A DNA stretch of 64,000 nt from CAIWHR01 sp963781285. Lineage in GTDB: Bacteria > Pseudomonadota > Gammaproteobacteria > Burkholderiales > Casimicrobiaceae. Position 1 is the first letter of the stretch. Each line of letters starts with the position of its first letter. Of this stretch, positions 63,550 through 64,000 are shown piece after piece. The notes beneath the pieces were generated by a model. That model had not been told where the DNA came from and ran no database searches. It worked only from the letters and a program-made list of their open reading frames with translations. The translations under genes and the position numbers were made by a program. The stretch spans positions 1 to 64,000 of the forward strand of contig CAWAFI010000022.1 of assembly GCA_963781285.1 (NCBI GenBank). The letters run 5' to 3'.

Positions 63550-64000
63550 CTATGCTCCCGTGAGCGCTTGACGTATCTGGTCGAGCGCGCCCGGATCCTC
63601 GATCGTCGTCAGATCACCCGGATCGCGTCCTTCGGCGAGCGCCTGGATCGACCGACGCAGGAGCTTGCCTGAGCGAGTCTTCGGCAGCAGCGTCACGAAA
63701 TGCACGGCGCCGGGCCGCGCGATGGCGCCCAGCTCGCGGTCGACGGTGTCCATTACCTCCTTGCGCATGCGGGCCGCTGCCTCGGGAGTTGCCACCTGCG
63801 ACGGATCCTTGACCACCGCGAACGCGACCGGGATCTGGCCCTTCAACTGATCGGCGACGCCCACGACGGCCACTTCGGCGATCCCAGAGTGCGCCTGCAC
63901 CGCTTCCTCGATCTCGCGCGTGCCGAGACGGTGTCCCGCGACGTTGATCACGTCGTCGGTGCGGCCCAGCACGAAGTAGTAGCCATCCGCATCGCGCGTC
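63550..64000 (-). CDS. prpE: acyl-CoA synthetase (propionyl/acetyl-CoA ligase type), C-terminal part
   Basis: The last ~150 residues of an AMP-forming acyl-CoA synthetase; the rest lies beyond the right edge. It includes the hinge LGRTDDVINVAGHRLGTREI and the C-terminal lysine motif LPKTRSGKLLRRSIQALAEG, whose Lys is the usual acetylation and adenylation residue. Wording of the hinge region (GHRLGTREIEEAV, VADQLKGQIPVAFAVVKDP) fits propionate-CoA ligase better than acetyl-CoA synthetase, but the two cannot be separated securely from this fragment. Confidence 0.85.
   Translation of the reverse strand, partial: TRDADGYYFVLGRTDDVINVAGHRLGTREIEEAVQAHSGIAEVAVVGVADQLKGQIPVAFAVVKDPSQVATPEAAARMRKEVMDTVDRELGAIARPGAVHFVTLLPKTRSGKLLRRSIQALAEGRDPGDLTTIEDPGALDQIRQALTGA

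Overview
The window looks like the chromosome of a high-GC betaproteobacterium, probably an uncultured or environmental lineage near Burkholderiales. The strongest evidence is the block at 49.7-60.9 kb (nagZ, pdxJ, recO, era, rnc, a DUF4845 gene, lepB, lepA, a thioredoxin-fold gene, mucD/degP, rseB, rseA, rpoE). That order is the classic betaproteobacterial envelope-stress and housekeeping cluster. An IPTL-CTERM anchored protein, a DUF1329 protein and a Burkholderia-type phosphonate regulator agree with this.

Layout. 0-5 kb: a broken Mg2+ P-type ATPase, then a GAF histidine kinase and its response regulator, all on the minus strand. 5.2-9.2 kb: a branched-chain-amino-acid-type ABC transporter operon with fused permeases and no visible second ATPase. 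9.4-26.8 kb: a repeat-rich accessory region. It holds a secreted Ig-repeat/IPTL-CTERM protein with almost three copies of a 648-bp unit, a phage-tail-like gene pair, ISL3, IS91 and IS3 remnants, and an exact 353-bp copy of part of the transporter's binding-protein gene. It also holds four related winged-helix/TolB/TPR regulator loci (one intact, the others frameshifted or deleted), a Fic protein behind an operator-like repeat array, and several secreted proteins.

26.8-38 kb: catabolic operons. One (29.6-35.3 kb) joins a glutamine-synthetase-like ligase, an Fe-alcohol dehydrogenase, a class-I amidotransferase-type hydrolase and an aldehyde dehydrogenase, which fits gamma-glutamylated breakdown of an amino alcohol or related amine. 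37.8-44.3 kb: an aminoethylphosphonate locus (phnW, phnS-type binding protein, GntR regulator, pbfA-type lyase, Na/phosphate cotransporter). 44.3-49.7 kb: a DMT exporter, a dimethylglycine/sarcosine dehydrogenase-like enzyme, a YihY/BrkB protein and an IclR regulator. 49.7-60.9 kb: the housekeeping and sigma-E block, with a good sigma-E-type promoter in front of rpoE. 61-64 kb: an asparaginase, a kelch-repeat secreted protein and the C-terminus of an acyl-CoA synthetase.

Two features cut across the window. First, several otherwise conserved genes, including rnc, carry single-base frameshifts, many at short homopolymers, which points to sequencing indels rather than gene death. Second, two 270-bp non-coding elements with terminal inverted repeats (30973-31242 and 45130-45399) share an internal core and look like a MITE-type family. 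One of them supplies the start codon of a neighbouring acetyltransferase gene.
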